From the NCBI GenBank assembly GCA_003008705.1, contig PDUO01000011.1, positions 115,956 to 179,955 of the forward strand: a stretch of 64,000 nt of DNA. Reading direction: 5' to 3'. Under the pieces are notes generated by a model that saw nothing but the letters and a program-made list of their open reading frames with translations, did no database searches and was not told the origin of the DNA. Within the stretch, counting starts at the first letter, position 1. Every line of letters begins with the position of its first letter. The stretch comes from Pezicula radicicola (taxonomy: Eukaryota > Ascomycota > Leotiomycetes > Helotiales > Dermateaceae). Position numbers and translations under genes: made by a program. Positions 44,963-57,178 of this stretch are shown one piece after another.

Positions 44963-46383
44963 ATGACAGACCTTACTGTCGTCTTGCCCGCCTTTCCAAC
45001 CCTGCAATATGTCCGACTGCTGCCTTCGCTCGAGAAGCACTTACTCACAACTGCAGATCTCATCACTCTCGACCCTGTGGAGATAGCAAAGCGCGCTCAG
45101 CTGCCAGTTCTCGATGTAAAGAGACTGTGCAATGCTGTACTCGGGGCACTACAGGCCAGCCTTGGTATCACGGGGACTGGCGCAGAGACACAAGGAAATT
45201 TAGTGCAATTGAAGAAGACGGGAGAAGAGATTGTGAATGCGTGGAGTACCATCAGCACCCTCGACGAGAAGTTTGATCTCGCACTCGGCGGTGGAGTCCC
45301 GACGGGCTATATCACGGAGGTTACTGGCGAAAGGTAATGCATGCCTCTACATGGCTTAAGTCATTGCAATCCTTAACATCTTCCAGTGGAGTAGGCAAAA
45401 CCCAATTCCTCTTAACGCTACTTCTCGCTGTCCAGCTTCCCTCCCCGCAAGGTCTTGCAGGCTCAGCTCTGTACATATCGACCGAAAGTGCGCTCCCTAC
45501 GACACGACTGTCCCAGCTGCTGAGGATGCACCCAGTCCTTAACTCTTCTAATCCACAACCTACTCTCAATGCGGTCCACAGCATCGTCACACCAGACCTC
45601 GAATCCCAAGACCACATTCTACGTTTCCAAGTCCCGGTTGCAGTCCGACAATATGGAATTCGTCTAATAATCTTGGATTCCGTTGCGGCGAATTACCGCG
45701 CCGAGTTCGAGCGACCCGGAGGCGCACCAACAGGCCAGAAACCAGGAGCGAACATGGCGCAAAGAAGCTCAGAACTAGTGAAACTTGGCCAACTATTGAG
45801 GGATATTGCACGCGAGCACAATATTGCAATCGTAGTAGCCAATCAAGTCGCTGATCGATTCTCGATCGGCGGAGGAAGTAACAGCCCGTTAGCCCCAAGA
45901 GCGACGCAAAGTAGTCCTCTAGCTTATCGAGGTGGTAGGAGCATTGGAAATCTGCCGTCGAGCTCGACTACCGCACGGCCTCCAACTCAGCTTGAAGCAA
46001 CTTCCGAGTTTGGTGATCCGATGTCACTTGACCACCAACAACGCTGGTTTACAGGCTGGGGCGACTCGCCTCACAATATATCATCAAAGAACATGAAGAC
46101 GCCGAGCTTGGGCCTCATCTGGACGACACAAATAGCGTGTCGTATCGCTTTGATCAAGAGACCCGTGTATGGGCCTGGGTTGATGGCCGATGAGGAGAAT
46201 GAGCGAGGCGAGCTAGTGTTAAAAAGATGGAGGAGATGGATGAAGATTGTGTTTGCGCCACATGCTGCACCTAGTGGAGCTGACCTAGAGTGTGCTGTGG
46301 AGTTTGAGATCCTGGGGAGAGGCATTACGGCTACCGAGGAGAAGAGTAACGAGAATATCGAAGATGAGGTGCCTTTTCGCTGA
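44963..46383 (+). CDS. RAD57: Rad51 paralogue Rad57, DNA repair
   Basis: Subunit of the Rad55-Rad57 heterodimer that helps load and stabilise Rad51 filaments in homologous recombination. Two exons, 44963-45333 and 45387-46383; 455 residues. Walker A is GESGVGKTQ with the lysine at 128, split by the intron inside the Ser codon; Walker B is LIILDSVAAN at about 217-226. The N-terminal 120 residues contain a helical Rad51-like domain with LDEKFDLALGGGVPTGYITE just before Walker A. A low-complexity insert (about 290-350) separates IVVANQVADRF from the C-terminal LGLIWTTQIACRIALIKRP. The order and spacing match fungal Rad57 better than Rad51 or Dmc1, which lack the insert. Confidence 0.92.
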
Positions 46384-47543
46384 GGTGCATCTAAGAAATA
46401 ACGAATAATGAAATACGAAATCACATACCATTCAATTTTGATTTCCTTTCGTACTTTAACTTCGTTCCGCCCTAGAAAATCACCAAAACCCTACACTTTT
46501 ACGACTAAAATCGATTTTCTTTCTAAGGCACTATCTACTAGCTGCACTATGTTTTCTTACACGTCCAGCAATCGCGTAAAGACGCGCGCATGCTGAGTGG
46601 GTAATGCGATGTGCAACAAAGACATTCTCTACGCGGAAGCTACACATGTTAACAACTTTAGTATCTTACTAGCACCTATTTTTCTTATTTCTGTTGCACA
46701 TCGAAGCCCTTAGTACTTCTCTAAACACCTGTAAAGATTTGATAATTTCCTAATACAGAAGTCTACTTCTGTCTCCCATTGCAAGTTGTAAATACTAGCG
46801 AACACTAAAGGCTGTTTTAGAGAAGTATTGATTTCAGATGTGCAACAAAAGGATTGTTCTTGACCTAGTTAACTAGTTAGGTAGGTGTCACTTCTGACTA
46901 CTTTGTACTGTATCTATGTAGGTATGTATTTTGTTGCAAGTCGTATACCCTAGCATTCTCTAACAGTTATCTGTAGAGAGTAATCTTTACTATATTTACA
47001 TTTTTGTAGCAAATTGCATACCCTAGCGGTTCCTATTACTGCTTTAGAGCGTTATATAGATTGCAGATGTGCAACAGAAGGATTGTTGGTTATTTTGACT
47101 AGGTAGTTAGGTGTCGCTCCTATCTATATATTTTGTAGCAAATCGCACACCCTAGCAATTCCTAATACTGCTTTGGAGTGGTTATATAGATCGCTGATGT
47201 GCAACAACTGTGGGAATCTACTTGGCTAAGTGTGATCATTGCGATTAAGCAAACATTGGTGTCGTTTCGCTCCTGCGCTACTACTTCATGGTGTTTTTTG
47301 GGTCGATAGTAACGAAGCATTAAGTAACCTATAAGTACAGTACTTAAATTCTCTAAATAATTAATAAATGGGGTATAATTGCTTATCTACGGGTCTAATG
47401 GGGCTAAGCTAGTATAGACAAAATGAAACAAGAATAAATAAAAGAATTTGTGTCTCCAAATAACAACAGTGTCCAGCAGTCTGGCTCCTTCCTCAGAACC
47501 AAACAGAGATTTGCAAAAGCAGCTAGAGTTCGCATCAAACAAT
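46384..47543. other. Intergenic filled by diverged repeats
   Basis: 1.16 kb between RAD57 and the DHA2 transporter, converging genes. Most of it (about 46600-47210) is the repeat cluster listed next. No gene. Confidence 0.6.
46608..47210. repeat. Cluster of diverged direct and inverted repeats
   Basis: The 11-mer GATGTGCAACA occurs five times: plus at 46608, 46837, 47066 and 47196, and inverted at 46692-46702. The last two are part of an imperfect tandem unit of about 129 bp: 47001-47082 and 47130-47210 share TTTTGTAGCAAAT, CACCCTAGC/ACCCTAGC, TTATATAGAT and the 11-mer. A weaker copy precedes them near 46930. An imperfect inverted repeat pairs 46691-46730 with 46812-46850. Confidence 0.75.
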
Positions 47544-49501
47544 TCAAACCTCTTGCCTTTCACCACTAGCCCTCACATTCCTCCTCCTCTTCGAACACAA
47601 ACCCAACAAATATGGCCCCTCCTCAACACTTTCACTATAATCTACCTCCCCGGTCTCCGCAACTACTCTCTTCGTCGAGATCCTCACGTTTCCCAATCCC
47701 ATAGCTGCAAGCACACAAATCCACATAAAAGGTATAATACCTACAAAAGCCCACACAACGCCCATTTTCACACTCTCCACGTCTGTATCAACAGTCTGAA
47801 TAGTCGCACTAGCGACTTGACCGGATTTGTTGTTGAAAATTACACCCATGACTGTCATAGCAATGGCGCCACCAGCGGGAATCGCGAACGCCATCATGCT
47901 AATAACACTTGCGATGTGATTCGGAAAGAAGGCAATGCCATGGAGTGTACCTGGCATAAAACGGAGACCGGTTCCCGCGCCTGTGAGACCCATCATTCCA
48001 TAGATTGTAGGGTTATGACCTTTCCAGAGCGCCCAGGTTAGTACGGTGATGCCTACTGCTTCAATTATGGAGCCAAGAAAGAGGGGGAGGAAGGTTTGCT
48101 TGGGCCAAGATTTGCACATGAACATTGCCGAGCAGGCACCAACTCCGATGCCAGGTGTGTAGTAGAGGAGTTGAACACCTGCTTTGCTCGCATCAAATCC
48201 TTTTACCAAGGTGAAGTATATGTCGACGAAGTAAAGGACCGCTATCATTGCTGTTTGGAAGTATTAGCGAGACATTATCTTGTATGGGGTTAGCAACCAA
48301 TAACATACCAAACCCCGTAGCAAAATTGATATAGAAAAGCAGCCCCATATTTCTTTGCCGCATAAGATCCCAGGGAATAGTCGGCCTTTGAGCTGGTAAT
48401 CTGCGGGCCATGGAACCTCCTGGCGCCATCGAGGATTCATAAAAACCAAACATCACCAGAAGGATGCCTCCGATAACTAGTGGTGCTAGGACATTTGCTG
48501 AAGACCAACTGTAGGTTGCACCTCCCCAAGTCAAAGCGAGAATTAGAAGCACAGAACCAGACAGGAATAACAGCTGCCCACCATAATCGATTGTTGCCAG
48601 TCGCGCTTTTAATGTATTACGCTCACTAGGAGACTCAGAAAGGCTAACAGAAGCATCGAAGATGGCCGGTAGGGGCTGAGGACCTAGAATGTGTGTTCGA
48701 AGGATGAAGAAGACCAAGAGGATCCCGATGATTGCGACAGGTATGTTAATCCCAAAGCACCAGCGCCAACTCTTGTCAGTCAAATAGCCTCCGATAACCG
48801 GTCCAAGACCAAAGCCTATTCCCTCGAAATAGTTAGCAGCGACTTAATCATGATTTTCCTCGACTTACTGCAAAGAAAGTGAAAATACTAGTGTTCTTCG
48901 CGTTTTCTTCCAGTGACACGTTATCCGCAAGAATGACCTTGGTAATGACGTTAATGCCAGCAACAGACAACCCCTGAAAGGCACGTCCAAGTAGTAGAAC
49001 TGCGAATGCGTGTGTAGGAGCACCAGTAGCAAGAGCACTGCCAACTAGCATCAAAGCTAAGCACGCCTGCATGGCCGTGTGTCTGCCAAAGATGTCGGCC
49101 ATTTGTCCCCAGAATGGGATGAAAGCAGCAGACGTTAGGTTGAAGGCTGAAATAATCCAATTCATTTCAGAGATCCGATAGAAGTCGGACGCAATCCATG
49201 GCAACGCGCTTGCAATGATTGTTGAGTCCAAGGCTTGTAGTGCGAAAGGAAAGAGTAGACCAGAGACAATTCGGATGCGGTAGATAGTTGCTGCTTTTCG
49301 CTGCTCTGGAGAGACTACGGGTGCATCATTTTCTGTTCCAACTTGGGAGGTACCAGCCTTTTCAGCTGCATCTTCTGGACCCGCAATACCGCCGGTACTG
49401 TTCTGGTGTCCTGCCTTCTGGCCATCTTCTGCGTTCTGTTTCTTCGATTTTATGTACTTGTACAAGAGTACTAGAGCTCCAACGGGGCCCACGAAGCGCA
49501 T
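47544..49501 (-). CDS. MFS multidrug transporter, DHA2 (14-helix) family
   Basis: Drug:H+ antiporter of the plasma membrane. Three exons, 49501-48869, 48822-48309 and 48250-47544; 617 residues. Signatures are ALDSTIIASALPWIASDF in helix 1, GQMADIFGRHTAMQACL (motif A), LLLGRAFQGLSVAGINVI and GFGLGPVIGGYLTDKSWRWC (motif C then the FxIN-type loop, FGINIPVA). The N-terminus is an unusual 100-residue hydrophilic stretch after a short hydrophobic start (VGPVGALVLLYKY). The first intron uses GTAAGT with a CTAAC branch and the second joins TGF-AMIAVLYF. The substrate cannot be read from the sequence. It is not next to a biosynthetic cluster here. Confidence 0.9.
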
Positions 49502-51504
49502 GACGAGGTTTGTGTAATGGAACTTGGGATTTTCCTAGCTGAAGCAGCTATTAGGCAAGGAAGTTGGTAGCAGAGCCTAGCCCAGTAGCCGTGTTGTACA
49601 CTTTGTGCAGAATGAGTGAAAAAGACTTGAGAGTCTGAAGAAGGTGCTGGGAATGAAGGTAAGAGAAAGACGGAAAGAAAGTGCTCTTAAGAGCAGAGGA
49701 ATGCTCAGATTCGATTGAGGCAGTGCGTTCAAAACGTATATACTCTTGACTTTCAGTTCTGAAATCCCCACAATTCGCACAATTGCACTCGATTAAGTAG
49801 AATGGTCGCCAGCCTGGTAGATAGCTGTTGCTGTTTGATTGGCATTTGATATGCCTTTGTTCTATTGGTCGTTGAGAACAACTGCAGCAGCAAGCTGAAA
49901 GGCAATCCTGTAAGAAAATGCAAAAACGCCCGTTACGGCGCAGCATGGTGTAGCTACCCACTAGACCCGATGTGGTCTCCAGGTGCTCAATTAGCGCCAA
50001 AACTTGAGACGTTTGAAGGCTCCAGCTTGAGAGAACGAAGGAGTTGACTATATTGTTGAGATTATTAAGGCGCTGTTGATCGTTCTGGACCTCAGGTTGC
50101 GAGATGAGATGAGACGACATGGGTCACAGGCAGATGTCGACGACAGCACGTGATGCAACATCTGGTGCATGTCCGTGCTTCCAGGTTCTTTTTTACCCCA
50201 GGTTCAGATGATTCTCGGTCGGCGGGTTTAATGGAGAGAACTGACGGAGCTACCGTACCTGCAGTTCCAGTGCTTCCAGACGGTGAGACCAGCAGTCAAA
50301 TAACTAAATCCAGCACTCACTCCACACTTGGAGCCAGCTTGCTTGACATATCACTTGACCTTCTGCCACTGACCTTACTTCCTACACCCCCAGCGATAGC
50401 GACTGCGACTCTGCGGACAGTGAAATACAGCCACGCGCCCCTCTCGGTCCAAGTGTGCCAGCTCGCCTCTCTTTATACGTCACACTCTCCCTGGGCTCTC
50501 ATAGTATCTCTCACCCAGGTCTCCTTCGACCCGTATCACAAGCAAAAGGCTGTTCCAGAAAGGCAAGTCGAGCGTGGAGTGTCCGTGGCCATCATCATCA
50601 ATCACACACCAGTATCATCTGGGATTCTGGGGTTTGAATTCCCGGCGAACTGCCAAAAGGCGGTGCCCAACCACGACATCCTCTTGCCCGAGGAAGCGGG
50701 TTTCGAATTCCACTCTTGTCCTTCGAGCCCCGACTTCCGACGACATCTGGAGAGTGGACGCACGCAACTCAAAAAGCAGAACAAACCAGATCTCTGGATT
50801 TTTTTCATGTGTCAAGGCTTCGAGTCGTGGGCCACCCGGCTCTAGCTTTCCGCAGTTCCTGAGGGACAAACGTCGAAGGGACCAACTGCTTATACTACGG
50901 ACACACGGAGCTTTCGAGATCAGCAGCAGCAGCAGCAGCAGCAACAGTATCTAGATCTAGCACGGCCTTATTGCGGAGAAACATTTGTAGCTTACGAGTA
51001 CCATTATATTACCATAATTCTTATTGTTTTAGGTATGTTCATTTTATTTGATTGTGCCATTTGTGGTGGTTGTCGTTACTGTAGTGCCAAGCCATCGATG
51101 TAGTAGTTTCGGTGCTACGGATACTTCGTCTCGAGTAGTTCAGCAGACACGCCCATCTCAGCTAGTTGCGGGAGTGGGCAATAATCTGACAGAAACTGAG
51201 TTGCATGAGACACATGGAGATGAGGGGCAGGTCCCCCACATGTCCTCCACCCCTCCGAACCCCAGATAACCACGGTACACGGCGGTTATCTAGGTACCCT
51301 CTTCCTCTCTTCATCACATTTTAGCTACGTCTCACTCACCTCACATGGTGACTCTGTCTACACACATCCCTCCCTCCTAGTGCAGGTGTAATGCCGTCTT
51401 ACTATCTTCAAGACTGCCACTATTTCTACCGCACTGCTTTGCGCGGCTTGAATATTAGCACCTCGATATCTCCATTATACATATAAGACATCCTGCTGAC
51501 CAAG
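49502..51504. other. Intergenic, DHA2 transporter and YAT2-type gene
   Basis: 2 kb between divergent genes. It includes a (CAG)7-type run at 50921-50947. The 231-codon frame near 50153-50845 was judged accidental. CACGTG at 50147-50152. The right end should be the acyltransferase promoter and leader. Confidence 0.45.
50921..50947 (+). repeat. CAG trinucleotide repeat
   Basis: Seven CAG units followed by CAACAG. Located in an intergenic stretch, with no supported coding frame over it. Confidence 0.9.
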
Positions 51505-54198
51505 ATGCCCTCGTCAATCAGTTCCAATAGCTCAGTGGAGACGGTACGTCTCTTCACGATGCCAAAATCCCTAAATGAATTTTTAGCCGAGCCAGGCAAG
51601 TCAAAGATGGCATCTGAAGAAGGAAGGGGAGTAGAGAAGGCAAAGAATTTTGAAGATGGATTCTCCGACGAGCAGAAGGATCCTCTATCCAGCCATCAGC
51701 CCAACCACAAGCAAGGGATTACCTTCGCGGCTCAAGACAAACTGCCCAAGTTACCGATACCAGAACTCGAACACAGTATGGCCAGATACTTAGCGGCGTT
51801 AAAACCATTACAATCACCGAGAGAGCATGCAGAAAGTCAGCAGGCAACCGAAGAGTTTCTTCGGGCTGAAGGGCCCGAACTACAGGAGAGGCTGAAGAAA
51901 TATGCAACCGGTAAGACAAGTTATATCGAACAATTTTGTACGTTGTCCCATAACCAGCAATCGATTTTAAAGCTAACGAAGAAACAAGGGTATGATTCCT
52001 ATTTAAATTACGACAATCCAGTGGTTTTAAATTTAAATCCCTTCTTCCTCCTAGAGGACGATCCTACCCCGGCTAGAAACAATCAAGTTACCCGGGCAGC
52101 ATCGCTTGTGGTGTCAGCTTTATCATTTGTGCGAGCTGTGAGGAGAGAGGAACTACCGCCGGACAATATTAAAGGTACACCACTATGCATGTACCAGTAC
52201 TCAAGGCTATTTGGTACGGCTCGGGTTCCCACAGATAACGGCTGTATTATTGGTCAAGACCCAGACGCAAAGCATATCGTTGTTCTCTGCCATGGCCAAT
52301 TCTACTGGTTTGATGTTCTTGATGACAATTCCGATCTCATCATGACCGAGAAAGACGTCTCGATTAATTTGCAGACCATTGTCGACGATGCAACACAAAC
52401 ACCAATTCAAGAAGCAGCGAAAGGCGCCCTTGGTGTGCTTAGTACCGAGAACAGGAAGGTTTGGTCAGGTCTAAGAGATGTCATGACCAGAGATGAAGGA
52501 TCGAACAATGCAGACTGTCTTGGGATAGTAGATAGTGCTCTCTTCATTCTTTGCTTGGATTACACGGCACCAACCTCTGGAGCAGACCTGTGCCAGAATA
52601 TGCTCTGTGGGACAAGTCAGGTGGAGAAAGGGGTTCAGATCGGTACTTGCACTAATCGATGGTATGACAAACTCCAGATAATTGTCTGTCAGAACGGGAG
52701 TGCAGGAATCAACTTCGAGCACACAGGTGTAGACGGGCACACTGTTCTTCGATTTGCTAGCGATGTTTATACCGACACGATACTTCGATTTGCTCGCACC
52801 ATCAACGGACAAGCACCTAGTCTTTGGGCATCTACTTCGCCAGATCCATCGAAACGCGATCCATCTACCTTTGGCGATGTGACCACCACACCCCACAAGT
52901 TGGAATGGGATATGATACCTGAACTAAGCATAGCCGTCAGGTTTGCTGAGACCCGCCTCGCAGATTTGATTCAACAGAACGAGTTCGAGACTCTAGACTT
53001 TGCAGCTTATGGTAAGAACTTTATGACCTCCATGGGGTTTTCACCTGATGCCTTTGTACAGATGGCTTTTCAAGCTGCTTATTATGGGCTTTATGGGCGC
53101 GTAGAGTGTACATACGAGCCAGCAATGACAAAAGTGTACCTACATGGTCGCACGGAAGCCGTTCGTTCGGTCACTCCAGAATCAGTTGATTTTGTGCAGA
53201 CATTCTGGGCTGAGAATCCCGCACAGCAAAAGGTTGAAACGCTGAAAAAGGCATGCCAAAAGCATACGGCCAACACGAAAGAATGTGCAAAAGCACAAGG
53301 TTGCGATAGACATCTGTACGCATTATACAGTGTTTGGCAGAGAGCACTTGATGAAGATGGAGCCGAGGCTGCGAGTACTAATGGCACGAGCGATGGCTAC
53401 TCCAGCCCCGTGGATGGAGGATCAGTGGTTGGAAGCCCAGGCCGTAACTCACTGATTTCATCCGCTGCTTCTGACGGAGCTTACTCACCCCGGCCTCGAG
53501 GCAATTCATCCCCTTCTCGGCATCAACAGAACCATATGCCAACCCTATTTTCAGATCCGGGGTGGGACAAACTGAACAACACTATATTGTCTACCTCAAA
53601 CTGTGGTAATCCCTCACTTCGCCATTTCGGATTCGGCCCTACGGCTGGTGATGGGTTTGGAATTGGTTACATTATCAAAGATGAGGGTATCAGTATATGT
53701 GCAAGCAGTAAGCACAGACAGACAAAACGGTTTGTAGATGCCCTTGAAAGCTATCTCTTGGAGATCAGGAGGATATTACGTAGCACACAGAAGAGAGGAG
53801 CAAGTCCAAAGGCATCTAGAGCGAGGGAGGCGAGTGAAATGAGGCCGCTACCCGCACACCGACTCAAGTCTCGAGGCAGACTCATCAAAGCCGGTGAACC
53901 ACCGGTGAAGGGCAAGACAGGCACGCATGGAACGACGACGCCTGCTGAGAGTGAGCTGCAAAGTGATGACGAAGGACTAGGTGGCTGTAAGTCTTCTACC
54001 ACGATATCTTCGTGGCTACAGAGTAGAGTTTTGCTGACGTGGTGGAATATAGATGGATTTTTTGACGCCGGGATGCTTCTCCAAGCTCTCAAAGCAAGAG
54101 GCGAGGGCTTTGATGAGAACACGAAGCCTTCTGAACAGGCCGCTGTTAATGCGAAGAGAACGCAGATCGGAAAGAAACTGAGACTGAGCGAGTACTGA
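51505..54198 (+). CDS. YAT2: Carnitine acetyltransferase, Yat2 type
   Basis: Choline/carnitine acyltransferase family enzyme that moves acetyl groups between CoA and carnitine; Yat2 types act in the cytosol, supporting growth on C2 compounds. Two exons, 51505-53986 and 54053-54198; 875 residues. The catalytic His is in NFEHTGVDGHTV at about residue 406. Other family blocks are LGIVDSALFILCLD, NRWYDKLQIIVCQNGSAG, LSTSNCGNPSLRHFGFGPTA and DGFGIGYIIKDEG. A Ser/Gly-rich insert lies at about 630-680 and the C-terminus ends GGYGFFDAGMLLQALKARGE. The 66-bp intron has no stop and is a multiple of three, so retention would give 897 residues with 22 extra just before YGFFDAG. No peroxisomal PTS1 (ends LSEY) and no presequence. 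Confidence 0.92.
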   Translation: MPSSISSNSSVETVRLFTMPKSLNEFLAEPGKSKMASEEGRGVEKAKNFEDGFSDEQKDPLSSHQPNHKQGITFAAQDKLPKLPIPELEHSMARYLAALKPLQSPREHAESQQATEEFLRAEGPELQERLKKYATGKTSYIEQFCTLSHNQQSILKLTKKQGYDSYLNYDNPVVLNLNPFFLLEDDPTPARNNQVTRAASLVVSALSFVRAVRREELPPDNIKGTPLCMYQYSRLFGTARVPTDNGCIIGQDPDAKHIVVLCHGQFYWFDVLDDNSDLIMTEKDVSINLQTIVDDATQTPIQEAAKGALGVLSTENRKVWSGLRDVMTRDEGSNNADCLGIVDSALFILCLDYTAPTSGADLCQNMLCGTSQVEKGVQIGTCTNRWYDKLQIIVCQNGSAGINFEHTGVDGHTVLRFASDVYTDTILRFARTINGQAPSLWASTSPDPSKRDPSTFGDVTTTPHKLEWDMIPELSIAVRFAETRLADLIQQNEFETLDFAAYGKNFMTSMGFSPDAFVQMAFQAAYYGLYGRVECTYEPAMTKVYLHGRTEAVRSVTPESVDFVQTFWAENPAQQKVETLKKACQKHTANTKECAKAQGCDRHLYALYSVWQRALDEDGAEAASTNGTSDGYSSPVDGGSVVGSPGRNSLISSAASDGAYSPRPRGNSSPSRHQQNHMPTLFSDPGWDKLNNTILSTSNCGNPSLRHFGFGPTAGDGFGIGYIIKDEGISICASSKHRQTKRFVDALESYLLEIRRILRSTQKRGASPKASRAREASEMRPLPAHRLKSRGRLIKAGEPPVKGKTGTHGTTTPAESELQSDDEGLGGCKSSTTISSWLQSRVLLTWWNIDGFFDAGMLLQALKARGEGFDENTKPSEQAAVNAKRTQIGKKLRLSEY

Positions 54199-57178
54199 TG
54201 AGGAGATTTAGAAGATTGATTCATGACTGACTATTTATGACGAGAGTATGTAACGTGTATGTAACTCAGTGATAGCGACGGCGGTGGCGGCGTGGTCTAG
54301 AATATTTTATCTTCTTGTAGCACACAACACAATAATCCATTATATCTCCAGAAAAAGGACAAGATGAAATAACTGTATTCTATTCAGCCCTGCTGTTGTG
54401 CAACAAAACATCCAGCCAGACTCAAAATCAACCTACCTTGACACAACAAATACTAGCCAGCTGAATCGCCGCGTCATCTCTGCGTGGTGCCCAGCTAGTC
54501 GTATCCCAACACTACGAAGCCATCGTCCCAATTCGCGCAATTGACTTTTTCGCTTTCTACTTTCGGTGATGCGCAGCTGTCATGAACAAATACTCAAATA
54601 CCTTACGTATCGATGGACTGGCATAAGCTCCTGCACCCTCCGCCTTAATATTTTAAGTAAGCAATTGTTGGAAGTTATCTATCTCATTTGCAAAGACCAG
54701 GTTCAATATTATTTGTGATAAGAAAATCAAAACTCATCCGATGTTTTAAATTAAAGAATAATTAATCGTTTGATATTCATCTCCTCATCCTTAAAAAGAT
54801 GGGATGAACTCAAGAACTGGATCCAATGCGCTCAGCCTCTACTCTAAATTTAAAGACTAACAATTGACGAATCCACAATGATCATGCTGCTGCCGTGCTC
54901 ACGGCTTTCGTCGTGAGGCTGAGCTTGAGCTTGCCGTGGCCGTGGGGACTCTCGGCAATGTCTGTGAATTTAGAGAGCTGCTTCGCCACCTCCAACATGT
55001 TCATCTCAACTCTTTTCAAGTCATGAATAATGATCAAGGCGGTGTCTGACCCTGGAAGTCGGGGCCGTGGGACTTTGTCGAGATGCTTGATTTGAATCCC
55101 TCCGTATTTTGCCTTACAAAGTATGCGTTCGAGATGGAGGAGCGAGACTTATTGTGGACGAACACGAGGTCTTGGTCTTGGTCGTACTCGGTTGGTGTTG
55201 GTATGGCTGGAGTATGGAGGAGCACTTGTGACTTTGTGAGGGGGTCTCATACAGCGGTGAATCAGGAATGTCTTGATCCTCGTGATACTCGTACAAAGTT
55301 GAGAGTTGGTGTTGTCTCTCCCTTGAAAGCGCCATTCATGATCCAATCACATGATTCTCAACCTCATCTCCCACCTCGTGGTTGATTACATACTCGTACA
55401 CCCGCTTCGTAGAACAAACTCAACCCAACCCCCTGGTTCCGGCTTCACAAAAAAGGTGTAATCTACCCGCGGGAGCCATCGTAAGGTAAAGCCTCGCCAG
55501 TCGCCAGTCAGGAACAAGTGGAAACCTTGTCAACCTTGCAGCCTGTCTTGCCAGTCCTCTCGCCTGCTGTGCTCACCTCCGCTTCCAAAATGCCAGCACC
55601 ACTCTCGTGAATCTCGGCCTTCCGCATCAAGTCATACAAGCCGTGATGCGAAAGCCAGATTCACATGAGGGCAACGTAAGCAGACTGGGCGCCATGGCCA
55701 GCACGTAAAAAAATCTCCGGCTAGTTGTGACGTGGATGGTGCGAAGTGTGGCTCTAGGGCTAAAGGGTTTTTTTTCCCTTAGAAGCCTTTTTGACAGCAC
55801 TAGATCACTGAAAGCGACGACGCTGATGGTCTTTTTCGCCCCTTGCATACGCATACTGTTTTGTGAGTCGTGGCTATCTGAAGATTATTTTGAGTTTCAC
55901 AAGTCCAACTCAACGTAAGCCCGAAGTGCTCTGATTCAGGACTGGAAAAACGCCTCTGCTTCTTTATCCGGTGGGCGCATGGGACTTCGGAGTTCGTGAT
56001 AGGAGTTGTGATCAGTGAGGGAAACAACGCATAAAGACCAAACGCGCTAGGGCCAATAATTGGCGCTCGTTTATCAGAGCGATGCGCCTTCCGCAGGATC
56101 AGGGGGAGCAAGTGGATGAGGTTGATGAACTGGGACCTGACTGCCCTGAACGCCCTGGACGCCATCGCAACTCATCGGCAGCTCCCCTGCACTAATCTCG
56201 TTTAAGCAGCACTGGGGGCAGAAGTTGAGATGGACTGTTTCAGGAACTTTGTCATTCACCAATGGGGGCATCAGATATTCACTATTTATGAGAGACCGCA
56301 GGGACACGGCTTGGGATGAACGGTCGGAAAATCTTAAGTGCGTGCATAAGAAGCATGGATCGAAAAAGCTTGGTTTTGTTCTCAGAAGTTTGTTGGTGTG
56401 TTTGCCATCATTAACTGCCATGGCTCTTCCCTCTCGCTCGCTCTCTCTCTCTCTTTCAGTTCTCGTGCCGTTAAGATGATCTCGTCTGTGACCTATTGAA
56501 ACTAACAGGACGAACAGGACTACGTGCGATGGTGAAGCACACCAAGCCTTGAATGGAGGTCCCAAAAGTCCAGAATGCTGCTGAGTGGATGAAAGCGACA
56601 GGGCCAGAAGCGTGATCCCCTGTGCAGAGTGCGCATTTGTGAATTTAGTGAAAGATTAGGCCTGCTTGAGTCTTGACACCCTGGTGTATAGGACGGTACG
56701 GCAGTAATAGTTCAGCCTAGACGTGATTCCCGTCCCCTCGCTCCCACAGCAAAGCAGATCCACCCGGACGTAGACCCAGAACGACCCCAGGCGAAAAATA
56801 CTTGGGATCCTCTTAAATAGACGCGTAAGGACTTCCGATTCCTCTCCTCCTCACCACCGTCGTCGGTAACACACTCTTTTTTCGTCACCTTAAGATCTCC
56901 AAATAGCTTCAGCGTCTTTGAAAGATTGCGCCGTTGTATCTGCGATCTATTTACATTCATTTTACATTCACTGCGCCCTGCTTGCTTCGATAAGAATCAC
57001 TGTCAACCCTATTCATTCTTGATTAGCCACAGGACTATACCAGACCCCTCGCATTCATTGATTGAATCAATTCCAATTCAAACCCCGCACATATACATTC
57101 TCCTCAAAACCCTATCGTCGACCTAGACACCCGAACAACATTCCTTCAAGACAAAGTTATCTCGAAGACAACTTGAAA
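54199..57178. other. 3-kb intergenic with one possible minus-strand exon
   Basis: Between YAT2 and the GH128 gene. At 55112-54882 (minus) a frame of 76 codons after a possible TAAG acceptor reads KYGGIQIKHLDKVPRPRLPG, SDTALIIIHDLKRVEMNMLE and ends KAVSTAAA; it looks protein-like but no upstream exon or family was found. A CT-rich tract is at 56428-56458. The end is the GH128 leader. Confidence 0.3.

Noticed and set aside
50153..50845. 231-codon open frame on plus
   Set aside because: In a GC-richer intergenic stretch; no signal, domain or splice support; composition rich in Ser/Pro/Leu as in chance frames. Opposite-strand frames are also long here.
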